A stretch of 64,000 bases of DNA from Acidobacteriota bacterium (GCA_021780315.1 JAJXYY010000018.1:1-64000); one strand, 5' to 3'; counted from the stretch's first letter, positions 17,221 to 26,904 are shown. The notes: generated by a model from the sequence alone, not told the origin. Numbers and translations: made by a program.

Positions 17221-19086
17221 ATGGGATTCTTGACTGAGAAAACGTTTTTTGGGCTGGTAGTGCTCTTACTGAGCGCAGGTGCTGGAGCGCAGACGCCGTT
17301 GCCGGTAACGACGCCGGTGCCGCAGGACGATGGTAAGGCTGCCAGCATTGGTGGGATGAGCACGAGCGGGGCGCATGCGGCGGTGCTGGATGAGGAGCAC
17401 CGTCCGATTACGGCAGGGGGCTTTGTGAAGGACGGCCCAGTGATTTTCCAGAATGTCGCGGAGCAGACTGGATTGGCCAAGTGGCAGCACCGGATGGGGA
17501 CGCCGGAGAAGCAGTTCATCCTGGAGACGGTAGGGTCGGGAGTGGGGCTGATTGATTACGACAATGATGGCTGGCTGGATATTTACCTGGTAAACGGCTC
17601 AACGTACGAGGCGGAGAGTGGGAAGGCCGCGGCTCCACATGCGGCGCTGTTCCATAACAATCACGATGGGACGTTTACGGATGTGGCGGCAAAGGCTGGC
17701 GTGTGGAATGATCGCTGGGGCTTTGGGGTGGCGATCGGGGACTATGACAACGATGGCTGGGCAGATATATATGTAACCAATTATGGGAAGAATAGGCTGT
17801 TCCATAACAATCACGATGGGACCTTTACGGATGTTGCCGAGAAGGCCGGAGTGGCGTTGGGGAACTGGTCGACCGGGCCGACGTGGGGTGACTACGATGG
17901 TGACGGCCGGCTGGACCTGTTTGTGCCGGGCTATGTGCACTACGATATTGCGAAGCCACCGATTCCGGGGTCTAGTGCGGTGGCCTTCAGCACCTGCCAA
18001 TTTCGCGGAGTGAAGGTGATGTGTGGGCCGCGAGGGCTGGCGCCGGAACCAGACCATCTATTCCACAACAACGGCGATGGGACATTTACGGATGTGAGCG
18101 TGAAGGCAGGGGTGGCGGACAGCAGTCCGACGTACTACGGACTGGCTTCGTTATTTGTCGATCTGAATGGCGATGGAAAGCTGGATCTGGTCGTGGCAAA
18201 TGATTCGACTCCGAATTATCTGTATCTGAACAAAAGCGGCGGAGTGTTTGAGAATGATAGTTATGCGTCGGGCTATGCTCTGAATGAAAACGGACGTGAG
18301 ACGGCGAGTATGGGTATTGCTGCTGGAGACTATTTGCATAACGGTTTGATTGATCTGTACAACACCGTCTTCTCGGATGACTACAATCCGCTGTACCGGA
18401 ACGATGGTGATGCAAATTTTACGGATGTGAGTTATGCGCAGGGAATCGCCGAGCCCACGATTCCATTTCTGGGTTGGGGTACGGTTTTTCTGGATTATGA
18501 CAATGATGGCTGGCTGGACCTGCTGGTTGCGAATGGACATGTGTATCCGCAGGTGGATGACGTGGGTTGGGGGACCAGTTGGAAGCAACGTCCGCTGCTC
18601 TTTCGGAATGCGGGCGGCAAGTTTGAATTGGTGCCTGCGGTGAAAGGCAGTGGGTTGGCGGAGGTGGCAGCGTCGCGTGGGTTGGCATACGGGGATCTAT
18701 TCAACGACGGTCGTATGGATGCTGTGGTCAATAACATGGACGCAGCGCCATCGCTATTTCGCAACGTGGCTGCGACGGCTAATCATTGGGTGGCATTTCG
18801 GTTGGTGGGAGGGCCCAAGAGCCCGCGGGATGCGATTGGTGCGACGGTATTTGTGACGGCTAATGGATTTCGTCAACGTGCGGATGTGTTGAGCGGAGGT
18901 AGTTTTGCGTCGTCGTCGGATCCGCGGCCGCATTTTGGACTGGGGAGTTCGACCAAGGTGGACAAGGTGGAGATCCATTGGCCGAGTGGCACGGTTGAGT
19001 CGATTGTGGTGCCCCGGGTAGATGCGATCTACAGCGTTACGGAGGGAAAGGGCATTGATGCGGATAAGCATGCTGCCAAGGATTGA
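17221..19086 (+). CDS. CRTAC1 family protein (FG-GAP/VCBS repeats, ASPIC/UnbV C-terminus)
   Basis: 621 aa, exported: hydrophobic signal FFGLVVLLLSAGAGA ending AQT near residue 21. A beta-propeller of FG-GAP/VCBS-type repeats with Asp-rich calcium-like loops follows: DYDNDGWLDIYLVN, DYDNDGWADIYVTN, DYDGDGRLDLFVPG, DLNGDGKLDLVVAN and DYDNDGWLDLLVANG. The C-terminus has the ASPIC/UnbV signature HWPSGTVESIV. Such proteins are thought to bind ligands or proteins outside the cell. A longer frame begins at TTG 17191, but ATG 17221 gives a clean signal peptide. The downstream TPR lipoprotein gene overlaps its end. First gene of a group that runs to the TonB receptor. Confidence 0.88.
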   Translation: MGFLTEKTFFGLVVLLLSAGAGAQTPLPVTTPVPQDDGKAASIGGMSTSGAHAAVLDEEHRPITAGGFVKDGPVIFQNVAEQTGLAKWQHRMGTPEKQFILETVGSGVGLIDYDNDGWLDIYLVNGSTYEAESGKAAAPHAALFHNNHDGTFTDVAAKAGVWNDRWGFGVAIGDYDNDGWADIYVTNYGKNRLFHNNHDGTFTDVAEKAGVALGNWSTGPTWGDYDGDGRLDLFVPGYVHYDIAKPPIPGSSAVAFSTCQFRGVKVMCGPRGLAPEPDHLFHNNGDGTFTDVSVKAGVADSSPTYYGLASLFVDLNGDGKLDLVVANDSTPNYLYLNKSGGVFENDSYASGYALNENGRETASMGIAAGDYLHNGLIDLYNTVFSDDYNPLYRNDGDANFTDVSYAQGIAEPTIPFLGWGTVFLDYDNDGWLDLLVANGHVYPQVDDVGWGTSWKQRPLLFRNAGGKFELVPAVKGSGLAEVAASRGLAYGDLFNDGRMDAVVNNMDAAPSLFRNVAATANHWVAFRLVGGPKSPRDAIGATVFVTANGFRQRADVLSGGSFASSSDPRPHFGLGSSTKVDKVEIHWPSGTVESIVVPRVDAIYSVTEGKGIDADKHAAKD

Positions 19087-20077
19087 GGTCTGGACTCTTG
19101 CGAAGGCAGGTGCGAGGGGGTGGCTGTGCGCGGCGTTTGGGCTGGTGCTGATGGGTTGTGGGCCGTCCGTGATGTTTGGTGCGAGCGGCGTGGGGAGTAA
19201 TCTCTTGCAGGCAGATGCTGTTGCACCGGCTTCGACTCCGAGTGGATTGGTGGCTGCACGTGGACTGGTGGAACGAGGTCATTTGCCAGAGGCGGAGGCT
19301 GCCGTTCGCGGATATCTGCAAGAAAAGGGGGAGTCTGGCGGCGCTGATTTTATGCTGGGATATGTGCTGTTTCGCGAGGGGAAAGCTAAGGAATCGCTTG
19401 GCGCCTACACTCGTGGTGCACGGTTGGCTACGCCGACGGCCCACGCGCTAATGATTGTTGCGTTGGACTATGTTTTGCTTGATGACTACGTGGATGCGCA
19501 GCGGTGGCTTCTGGAGTCGACGCAGCGCGACGGATCGGACGCGGAAGCCTGGTACAGTCTAGGCCGAGTGCAGTACAAACTGAACCGATTTGATGACGCG
19601 GTGCGTTCGCTGCAGCGGTCTCTGGAACTTACTCCGCGCAGCGTGAAGGCAGCTGACAATCTGGGGCTGGCTCTGGCTGCGTTGAACCGAGGAGATGAAG
19701 CTGTCGCAGCGTATCGACAAGCGATTGCATGGCAAGCGGATGCAGTTCACCCGAGCGAACAGCCACTGTTGAATCTTGGTTCTCTGCTGCTGGAGCGGAA
19801 CCAGTTGGCTGAGGCGACGCAACTGCTGGAACGGGCGGTAGCCATAGCGCCGAACGACGCCAAGATTCAGGAGGAACTGGGGCGAGTGTATCTGCTGCAG
19901 AACTGCCTGGAGGTGGCGGCGAGCCATCTGGAGCAGGCAGTAACGTTAGCGCCGGAGGACTCACGGCTACACTTTCAGTTGGGTCAGGTGTATCGCAAGC
20001 TGGGGAGAACGGGCAGAGCGAAGGCTGAGTTTGAACGTACGGCGGAGTTAAATGGAACACACTCGACACCGGAGTGA
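19058..20077 (+). CDS. TPR-repeat lipoprotein
   Basis: 339 aa. The signal peptide ends in a lipobox LMGC (GLVLMGCGPS, about residues 29-38), so it is probably a membrane-anchored lipoprotein. The body is a run of tetratricopeptide repeats from about residue 65 to the end, e.g. AWYSLGRVQYKLNRFDDAV, AADNLGLALAALNRGDEA and LHFQLGQVYRKLGRTGRA. TPRs bind other proteins. ATG 19058 is preferred because GGAGGGAAAGG lies about 11 bases upstream; it overlaps the CRTAC1 gene by 29 bases, suggesting coupling. A longer frame starts at 19022. With its neighbours it probably forms an envelope assembly; the client is unknown. Confidence 0.82.
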   Translation: MRISMLPRIEVWTLAKAGARGWLCAAFGLVLMGCGPSVMFGASGVGSNLLQADAVAPASTPSGLVAARGLVERGHLPEAEAAVRGYLQEKGESGGADFMLGYVLFREGKAKESLGAYTRGARLATPTAHALMIVALDYVLLDDYVDAQRWLLESTQRDGSDAEAWYSLGRVQYKLNRFDDAVRSLQRSLELTPRSVKAADNLGLALAALNRGDEAVAAYRQAIAWQADAVHPSEQPLLNLGSLLLERNQLAEATQLLERAVAIAPNDAKIQEELGRVYLLQNCLEVAASHLEQAVTLAPEDSRLHFQLGQVYRKLGRTGRAKAEFERTAELNGTHSTPE

Positions 20078-21431
20078 TCGGAAGGTTGCAGATGGGCTGC
20101 GAATGACTGGACCATGGAGAGCCGATCACAGAATGAGGGCCGAATTGATGATAGCGGAGGCCGAGAGTCCTGGGCGACGGGGCAGGGCTGCGGTCTTGTG
20201 GGCGGTGTGGTTGTTGACCTTGGTACTGGCGTTCGCGCTGCGCCTATCTGGACAGACGCATGCTTTGGGCGGGCTGCGCAGTGATGGCAAGGGAGATGCC
20301 CATGCGAATACTTACCGGTTGGAGATTCAACGGGCTGTGGACTTGATTGGGAAGCAGGAGTTGGCGGCGGCGCAGGCTGTATTGCAGCATGTGTTGCTGG
20401 AGTCTCCGCGTGAGGCGCGTGCGCTGGACTTGATGGGTGTTATCCGAGCGGAGCAGGGCGAGAGCAGCGGCGCGGAGGAGTTTTTTCGCGAGGCATTAGC
20501 CATCGATCCTAGACTGGTGTCGGCGCACGAGAACCTTGGTCTGCTTCTGCTGCATGGGCAGCAGTCGGAGGAGGCGTTGGATGAGTTTGAACGTGCACTG
20601 GCGCTGGCGCCGACAAGTGTACGGGGCCGAGATGGAGTGGCTAGAATTTTGGAAGATCGCGCGGTTGCCTTACACGGTGCTGGCGATAAAGCTGGCGCTT
20701 TGGCAGCGCTGCAGCGCGCGCACGAGGAGTTGCCGGAGGATGCGCGGGTGGCTACCGATCTGGGGATTCTTGAACTGGAGATGGGTGAACTTCCGGAAGC
20801 TCTGGCGACGCTGGAGCGGGCGCTGCACCTGCAACCGCAGGAGCCACGAATTCTGTACGCGCTGGCGAGGGTTGAACTGGAGCGGCAGCAGATGCCTCAA
20901 GCAGAAGACTATATGCGCCGCTACCTTGCGTTGAAGCCGGAGGATGCGACGGCACACTATGGTTTGGGCCGTATCCTGTCGATGCTGGAACGAACGGCGG
21001 AGGCGAAGGCAGAGTTTGAGCGCTCGATTGCGTTGGCTCCACAGCAGAGTGAGTCGTACTACGAGTTGGGGCAGATGGCGCTTGATCGAGCGCAATATGT
21101 GGAAGCCACGGAGGAGTTTCAAAGAACGTTGGCTTCAGATCCGCACCACGGTGGCGCCCTGGCGGGGCTGGGGATTGCCGCCTACCGGACCAAGGAATAC
21201 TCGAAGGCGATTGAGTACCTCCGGGAGGCGATTCTGAGAGCGCCGGAGTATCAGCCGGGGCACTATTACTTGGGGCTAAGTCTTGCTAAGGCAGGCTTTG
21301 CGGTGGAATCGCGGCAGGAGCTTGGGGTGGCAATGGCGATGTCGGAGCGGCAGGCCGCGGCGGAGCGGTTGCGTCTGCAACATGCTGCTGGACCGGTGCC
21401 GGAGCCAGGTCTGGGAGCGAAGCCTCAGTAA
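20052..21431 (+). CDS. TPR-repeat protein with N-terminal membrane segment
   Basis: 459 aa from the first ATG, overlapping the previous gene by 26 bases with GGAG 4 bases before it; later ATGs at 20103, 20133 and 20148 are also possible. One hydrophobic segment (AAVLWAVWLLTLVLAFAL, about residues 46-63) acts as signal peptide or anchor. The rest is about ten TPR-like helical hairpins (VSAHENLGLLLLHGQQSEEA, YYELGQMALDRAQYVEATEE, LAGLGIAAYRTKEYSKAIEY). The tail is rich in Ala, Gly and Pro. Probably periplasmic and part of the same assembly as the lipoprotein encoded before it. No enzyme motif seen. Confidence 0.8.
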   Translation: MEHTRHRSDRKVADGLRMTGPWRADHRMRAELMIAEAESPGRRGRAAVLWAVWLLTLVLAFALRLSGQTHALGGLRSDGKGDAHANTYRLEIQRAVDLIGKQELAAAQAVLQHVLLESPREARALDLMGVIRAEQGESSGAEEFFREALAIDPRLVSAHENLGLLLLHGQQSEEALDEFERALALAPTSVRGRDGVARILEDRAVALHGAGDKAGALAALQRAHEELPEDARVATDLGILELEMGELPEALATLERALHLQPQEPRILYALARVELERQQMPQAEDYMRRYLALKPEDATAHYGLGRILSMLERTAEAKAEFERSIALAPQQSESYYELGQMALDRAQYVEATEEFQRTLASDPHHGGALAGLGIAAYRTKEYSKAIEYLREAILRAPEYQPGHYYLGLSLAKAGFAVESRQELGVAMAMSERQAAAERLRLQHAAGPVPEPGLGAKPQ

Positions 21432-21440
21432 ACGTTCTCC
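21430..21440 (+). promoter_or_regulatory. AAACGTT motif, copy 1
   Basis: AAACGTTCTCC at the end of the second TPR gene, a one-base variant of the AAACGTTATCC found at 21652 and 23119. The AACGTT core is palindromic, as in many LacI-family operators; this is inference. Confidence 0.35.
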
Positions 21441-21509
21441 GAAAGAACGGTCGGGTGAGAGAAACTAACGTGCAAATTATGGGGAGTTTCCTCATTTCGT
21501 AAATATTTC

Positions 21510-21539
21510 TTGACAGTGCTGTTCTTGTCCCTGTAAATA
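21510..21539 (+). promoter_or_regulatory. Candidate promoter between two 11-base repeats
   Basis: TTGACA (21510-21515) is followed after 18 bases by TAAATA (21534-21539). The direct repeat GTAAATATTTC occurs at 21499-21509 and 21533-21543, so one copy touches the -35 box and the other covers the -10 region, as for a repressor or activator pair of sites. Would drive the third TPR gene and perhaps the TonB receptor. Confidence 0.45.
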
Positions 21540-21651
21540 TTTCGTTCACTAAACACTTTGAGCTATTGGCGTCTCCTCCTAAAGGTTGAGTTCTGGTGAC
21601 TGAAGGGGTGAGGCAGGAGCAAGGAAACTGGTAAGAGCATGGTGGTCGGGA

Positions 21652-21662
21652 AAACGTTATCC
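21652..21662 (+). promoter_or_regulatory. AAACGTT motif, copy 2
   Basis: AAACGTTATCC, identical to the copy at 23119-23129, located 114 bases before the start of the third TPR gene. Confidence 0.4.
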
Positions 21663-21775
21663 GAGTTTAAGTTGGTGAACTTATGACGTACGGGATTTCG
21701 GGTAGGCTTCCGGCGATTGTGAGAAGTGTGGCATCAGGTCTGGTTATGGAACGTGAGTTCTGGAGGAGTAGACGA

Positions 21776-22990
21776 ATGCGGAGACGAGTAGAAGGGAGGC
21801 GCTGGCTGATGGCATCCGGTTTATGGTTGGCGGCTCACAGCCTTCTACTGTTGGCGATGCCAGTGTCAGCCCAGGAGTCGAAGTTCGAGAGCACATTCAA
21901 CGACGGTGTAGCAGCGATGCGAGGTGGCAATCTGGATCAGGCCGCTGGGGATTTTGCACAGTCGGCGCGGCTCAATCCTGGCTTTGCGGAGGCGCAGTTG
22001 AATCTTGGACTGGTGAAGATGCAGCAGGGACACTGGAGCGAGTCGGAGGTGGCGCTGAACAAGAGTCTGGCGCTGAAGCCACGGCTGCGTGGTGCCGGAC
22101 TGTTTCTGGGCATCGACTATTATCGCGAAAATCAGTTTGCCAAGTCGCTGGCGGCGCTGAAGCGTGAGGCCGGGATCGATCCGAAGAATGCGACTGTGCT
22201 GATGTGGCTGGGTATTGTTCAACTTGCGAACGGCGATGCGAATGCGGCAGTCGAGTCTCTGGATAAAGCTGCGATGTTGAAGCCGGACGATGTGGATATT
22301 TTGTACCACCGTGGCCGGGCACACATGCTGGTATCGAAAGAGAGCTACGACCATATGTATCAGGTTGCTCCGGGATCGTGGCGTGTGCATCAGGTGCTGG
22401 CGACGTCGTTTGCGGAGGCGGATCGTCCGGAGGATGCGATTGCGGAGTGTAAGCTGGCGATCCAGATGCGACCGAACGAGCCTGGGCTGCACCAGCAGTT
22501 GGGTGACATTTACTGGTCTGGCAATGAACTGGACAAAGCGGAAGCCGAGTTTCAGAACGAGTTGCAGATTGATCCTCAGAGTTATGAGGCGATGTACAAG
22601 TTGGGTGTTGTAAGCCTGGAGAAGTCGAAGCCTGCGATTGCAGCACAGCTGCTGGCGGAAGCACTGCGGTCGGCTCCTGACTCGCTGGAGACGCACTACC
22701 AGTTGGGCCGGGCGGAGGCGCAGTTAGGGCAGTATGACTCCGCTATTCGGGATTTTTCACGAGTAGTGGCTGATCCTCACGATGTTGAACCTGAGACTGT
22801 TCGGCAGTCTTACTACCAGTTATCCCGTATTTACCAACGTGTTCATGAGCCGGAACAGGCGAAGGTTGCGTTGGATAGTTTTCTGAAGCTTAAACAGCAA
22901 TCGGACACGCAGCAGCAACAGAAGTTGCAGGACAAACTGAAGCGGCAGCATCAAGCAGCGACAGACGATGCCTCGGCCAACAATAACTAA
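21776..22990 (+). CDS. Secreted TPR-repeat protein
   Basis: 404 aa. ATG 21776 is chosen because GGAGGAG lies 7 bases upstream and it yields a clear signal peptide: basic MRRRVEGRRW, then LMASGLWLAAHSLLLLAMPV and VSAQ. The frame is open further up, to 21683, with no good site. TPR repeats fill residues 25-375, e.g. AEAQLNLGLVKMQQGHWSES, ALKREAGIDPKNA and EAMYKLGVVSLEKSKPAI. The C-terminus is Gln/Lys-rich and probably unstructured. It stands directly before the TonB receptor. Genes of this arrangement are common in Terriglobia; a role in handling or binding the TonB substrate is an inference. Confidence 0.82.
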   Translation: MRRRVEGRRWLMASGLWLAAHSLLLLAMPVSAQESKFESTFNDGVAAMRGGNLDQAAGDFAQSARLNPGFAEAQLNLGLVKMQQGHWSESEVALNKSLALKPRLRGAGLFLGIDYYRENQFAKSLAALKREAGIDPKNATVLMWLGIVQLANGDANAAVESLDKAAMLKPDDVDILYHRGRAHMLVSKESYDHMYQVAPGSWRVHQVLATSFAEADRPEDAIAECKLAIQMRPNEPGLHQQLGDIYWSGNELDKAEAEFQNELQIDPQSYEAMYKLGVVSLEKSKPAIAAQLLAEALRSAPDSLETHYQLGRAEAQLGQYDSAIRDFSRVVADPHDVEPETVRQSYYQLSRIYQRVHEPEQAKVALDSFLKLKQQSDTQQQQKLQDKLKRQHQAATDDASANNN

Positions 22991-23118
22991 GATTCCCGGT
23001 CTCCTGAAGGTGTGGCTGATACACGACTTCTCAAGATCCAGTGGTGCCCGGGCATGCGGTTTTTATGCAGCGAAGAAGTATTGATAGCCGTTGCGTTGTG
23101 AAGACTTCGCTATCAAGT

Positions 23119-23129
23119 AAACGTTATCC
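23119..23129 (+). promoter_or_regulatory. AAACGTT motif, copy 3
   Basis: AAACGTTATCC, 29 bases before the TonB receptor ATG; identical to the copy at 21652-21662. Confidence 0.4.
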
Positions 23130-23158
23130 AGAATTTTTAGAGATTTGGAGGCATTACC

Positions 23159-26100
23159 ATGACAAAATCCTCAATTGGTAGCAGCATACGGCGATTTGCG
23201 ATGTTTCTAATGATCGCTTTCGCGGTGGGCACTACGTTTGGTCAGACGAACCAAGGTTCTATTTCAGGAACAATTCTCGATGCCAGTGGAGCGGTTGTTT
23301 CAGGCGCGAGCATTACCGCAAAAGAATCTGCAACCGGCACGACGTACCAGACGCGGTCGAGCAGTTCAGGTTCTTATCGCTTTCCCAACTTACGGCTTGG
23401 CACTTATACGGTGAGCGCGACGTCTGCCGGCTTCAAGACCGGTGTGGAAAGCGGTGTAGTGGTGCAGGTGGGATCGACTGCATCGCTCGACATCAAACTG
23501 CAGGCTGGTGGCGCGAATGAGACGGTGACGGTGAACGCTGATGCGCCGAGTGTACAGGCCGAGACCTCTGACATGGGTACGGTCGTGACGGAGAAGCAGG
23601 TTCTGGATCTGCCTCTGGCTTTGGGCAGTACGGTTCAGGCGATGCGCTCACCAGAGGCTTTTGTGTTTTTGACGCCGGGCGCAGTTGGTCCGGGCACGTC
23701 GAATGGTAACGGCGGTACGTTTGAGTCGAAGATCAGCGGTGGGCAGAACTACGCGACGGAAGTTCTACTGGATGGAGCGAGCACGTATCGCTCAGAGAAC
23801 GGATCGTCCTTTGATGAAGAGGCTCCTTCAGTGGAAGCGCTAACGGAGTTCAAGGTTTCTACTTCAACGATACCGGCTGAGATGGGACGGACCACGGGTG
23901 GAATTGAGAGCTTTAGTACGAAGGCGGGTACGAACCAGTACCACGGCTCGTTGTACGATATTTTCCGCAATGAAGATCTGGACGCGAACACCTGGGCGAA
24001 CAATGCACACTTGGCGACCAACCCTGCTAACCGCGCACCGTTTGGGCGTCCGTTGGATCGTCAGAACGACTACGGAGGGACGCTGGGTGGACCGCTTTCT
24101 ATCCCGAAATTGTACGATGCGAAAGAGCGTAGCTTCTTTTTCTTCTCCTGGGAGCAGTATCGCCAAAACCATGGTGGCCAGAACACGACGCGTGTGCCGA
24201 CAGCATTGGAGCGGCAGGGTAACTTCACTGAGACCCTGACTAACAATGCGTTAGCGGGTGTGTTTGCGTGCGACGGCTCGCAGGTATACCAGGGAGAGAT
24301 ATTCGATCCGACCCATACGGGCACCTTGAACGGACAGCCCTGCCGTTATCCTTTCGCTCAGATGAACATTATTCCAGCGAGTTTGCTGGCCAATCCTGCC
24401 AATCAGACGTTTACGAGCCAGATCCTAAGCTATTACCCCACACCATCGCAGCCTGGCATTGGGCCGAATTACACCTTTGCCTACAGCTATCCGATTCTGG
24501 ATACGAGCACGACGGTGCGTTTAGACCAGAACATTGGTTCTCGGCAGAAGGCGTATTTTACTTACTCCTCGCGGCAAAATGTTCGTACGTCGACGACGCC
24601 AGAGTTCAACAATGCGGCAGGTGCAGGTCGCGCACAGGTATTTACTACTCACTTCATTCGCGGCGGTTATGACTTCACGATTACCCCATCCTTGTTGAAT
24701 CACCTGAATCTGGGTTACAACCGCTCCAACAGCCAGAACATCGGAGCTGGAACTCGGTATGGCGGCGGGTTTGATCAGAAGCTTGGGCTGAATGGCGTAC
24801 CGCCCTCAACGAGCAATACGTTTCCAGTAATCAACGTGGATGGCGTTACTACGATCGGCGACAGTGTGTCGGGCGATACGATCGATAACGGCATTCGAGT
24901 GAACGACAACCTGAACTGGGTGAAAGGAAAGCACGACTTCAAGGTTGGTGTGGACTATCGATACCAGCAGTACTCTCCTATCAACAATGCCAATGATACT
25001 GGTACGTTCAACTTCAACTCCTATTCGACGGCAGTGAACAAGACCGAGGCTGGCTTTACCGGTGCTGGGTTTGCGAGCTTGCTGCTGGGCCAGGTCGGAG
25101 GAGGCAATTTGTCGGTTTATGCTTCGCAGCCACGTTGGCTACAGAGCTACTACGGTGTGTTTTTCCAGGATAACTGGAAGGTAACGCCGACCTTGGTCCT
25201 AAACTACGGATTGCGCTGGGATGTAGATGAGCCGCGGCGTGAAGCCCATGGTAATACCTCAAATATCAGCCTGACGGCGCCAAATCCCGGTGCTGGTGGT
25301 CTACCGGGAGCCCTGGTATTTGCAGGGCAGGGAGCAGGCCGAAACGGGAATGTGGCAGAGCGCTGGGCGAATATCTGGAAGAAGGATTTTGGCCCTCGCT
25401 TTGGATTTTCCTATGCCCCTGCCGCCCTGCAATCGAAGACCGTGTTTCGTGGAGGCGGAGGTATTTATTACGGCTCGCCGGTTTATGCCGAGTTCGGTTC
25501 TGGACTTAGGACAGGCTTCGCAGCCAATCCTCAGTTCAGCAGTCCTGATGGCGGTTTCAACCCAGCGTTTACGATTGCTTCCGGCGCCCCGACGAACTAT
25601 CCTTTGCCGCCAAGCCTGAACCCTTCTCAGTTGAACTTCCAAGGTCCGCAGTATATCGACCCGAAGCATGGGCGGCCTGCGATGATTGAAAACTGGAGTC
25701 TGGAGGTCCAGCATGAACTCGCACAAGATCTGATTCTTGACGTAGCGTATGTAGGGCAGCACTCCACGCACCTGCGTTCCAATATCGATCCCTTCAACCA
25801 GTATGATCCTGCGAACTTCAAGTATGGCAACCTGTTGAGCACCTCGATTGCGAGTCCAGCTGCGCAGGCGGCAGGCTTCAAGCTTCCGTATGCAAGCTAC
25901 CCTGGCAATCTGGATGTAGGGCAGACACTGCGACCGTTTCCGCAGTACTACGGCTTCAACACGGATTGCTGTCTGGAGAATTTGGGCCAGTCCAGCTTTC
26001 ACGCGCTGGAAGCCTCGTTGCAACGGCGGTTCCGCAACGGCTTGAATCTAATGGCGTCATACACATGGTCCAAGACGCTTACCGATGCTGACAGTTCACT

Positions 26101-26848
26101 ACCATTCTTCGCGACGCTGCATGGTGGTGGTAGTGTCCAAAATCCCTTCAATCTGAAGGCCGAAAAGGCAGTCAGCAACCAGGACACTCCTCAGGTGTTA
26201 GTGCTGAGTTATATCTATGAGCTACCGGTCGGGAAGGGCAAGAAGTTCCTCAGCAGCAATCGTGTAGTGGACAAGGTCGTAGGTGGCTGGCAGGTTGGAG
26301 CTGTCCAGCGTTACCAGAGTGGCCAGCCGCTATCGTTTGGTTGCGCGACAGGGGTACCTGACTTCGACAAGTGCATCCGGTACTCACGGGTTGCTGGTCA
26401 ACCTTTGGCGAGCACTGCGGTACGCAATGGAAAGTTCAATCCAGCTCTGCAGCCTGCATTCCTGGGCGGTACGGTGGATGCATTTACTCCAGGAGGTCCA
26501 GATCCATATCGCTACTTCAACTACAACGCATTTCTTGACCAGAATACGCCTTCGGCACGTGGAGCACGCAGCGGTGCTTATGCATTTGGCACCATGCCAC
26601 GTACTACGGGTGAGTTACGAAGCTTCAAATATGCGGGTGAAGACATAAGCATCATCAAGCGAACACACCTGATTGATGGAGCAGATCTTCGGTTCCAGGC
26701 ATCACTGATCGATGCGTTCAATCGACATGTATTCAATCGACCGAACACAGATGGTGCGAATGATGTGATCGGCTTTGGCTATGTTGATCCCAATGCAACG
26801 GTGGTTGGTCCTCGAATTATTCAGTTCGAACTGAGGCTTGAGTTCTAG
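23159..26848 (+). CDS. Oar-like TonB-dependent outer membrane receptor
   Basis: 1229 aa. Signal peptide about residues 1-29 (MFLMIAFAVGTTFGQ). A carboxypeptidase-regulatory-like fold follows (GSISGTILDASGAVVSGASI to about residue 110), then a plug region (VTVNADAPSVQAETSDMG, about 123-250) and a long outer membrane barrel. The last residues FELRLEF end in Phe, as required for barrel insertion. No SusD partner is encoded nearby, which fits the acidobacterial Oar-like type rather than Bacteroidetes SusC. Ribosome binding site TGGAGG lies 8 bases before the ATG. The substrate may be an oligosaccharide, given the GH43 gene downstream, but that is inference. Confidence 0.92.
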   Translation: MTKSSIGSSIRRFAMFLMIAFAVGTTFGQTNQGSISGTILDASGAVVSGASITAKESATGTTYQTRSSSSGSYRFPNLRLGTYTVSATSAGFKTGVESGVVVQVGSTASLDIKLQAGGANETVTVNADAPSVQAETSDMGTVVTEKQVLDLPLALGSTVQAMRSPEAFVFLTPGAVGPGTSNGNGGTFESKISGGQNYATEVLLDGASTYRSENGSSFDEEAPSVEALTEFKVSTSTIPAEMGRTTGGIESFSTKAGTNQYHGSLYDIFRNEDLDANTWANNAHLATNPANRAPFGRPLDRQNDYGGTLGGPLSIPKLYDAKERSFFFFSWEQYRQNHGGQNTTRVPTALERQGNFTETLTNNALAGVFACDGSQVYQGEIFDPTHTGTLNGQPCRYPFAQMNIIPASLLANPANQTFTSQILSYYPTPSQPGIGPNYTFAYSYPILDTSTTVRLDQNIGSRQKAYFTYSSRQNVRTSTTPEFNNAAGAGRAQVFTTHFIRGGYDFTITPSLLNHLNLGYNRSNSQNIGAGTRYGGGFDQKLGLNGVPPSTSNTFPVINVDGVTTIGDSVSGDTIDNGIRVNDNLNWVKGKHDFKVGVDYRYQQYSPINNANDTGTFNFNSYSTAVNKTEAGFTGAGFASLLLGQVGGGNLSVYASQPRWLQSYYGVFFQDNWKVTPTLVLNYGLRWDVDEPRREAHGNTSNISLTAPNPGAGGLPGALVFAGQGAGRNGNVAERWANIWKKDFGPRFGFSYAPAALQSKTVFRGGGGIYYGSPVYAEFGSGLRTGFAANPQFSSPDGGFNPAFTIASGAPTNYPLPPSLNPSQLNFQGPQYIDPKHGRPAMIENWSLEVQHELAQDLILDVAYVGQHSTHLRSNIDPFNQYDPANFKYGNLLSTSIASPAAQAAGFKLPYASYPGNLDVGQTLRPFPQYYGFNTDCCLENLGQSSFHALEASLQRRFRNGLNLMASYTWSKTLTDADSSLPFFATLHGGGSVQNPFNLKAEKAVSNQDTPQVLVLSYIYELPVGKGKKFLSSNRVVDKVVGGWQVGAVQRYQSGQPLSFGCATGVPDFDKCIRYSRVAGQPLASTAVRNGKFNPALQPAFLGGTVDAFTPGGPDPYRYFNYNAFLDQNTPSARGARSGAYAFGTMPRTTGELRSFKYAGEDISIIKRTHLIDGADLRFQASLIDAFNRHVFNRPNTDGANDVIGFGYVDPNATVVGPRIIQFELRLEF

Positions 26849-26871
26849 CTTGCATTCGTTGTATCGCTCCG

Positions 26872-26904
26872 AGGGCCGTCAGAAGTATTTGACGGCCCTT
26901 TTTG
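26872..26904 (+). terminator. Rho-independent terminator after the TonB receptor gene
   Basis: 10-bp stem AGGGCCGTCA / TGACGGCCCT with an 8-base loop, followed by a T run, 23 bases after the stop codon. Confidence 0.88.
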
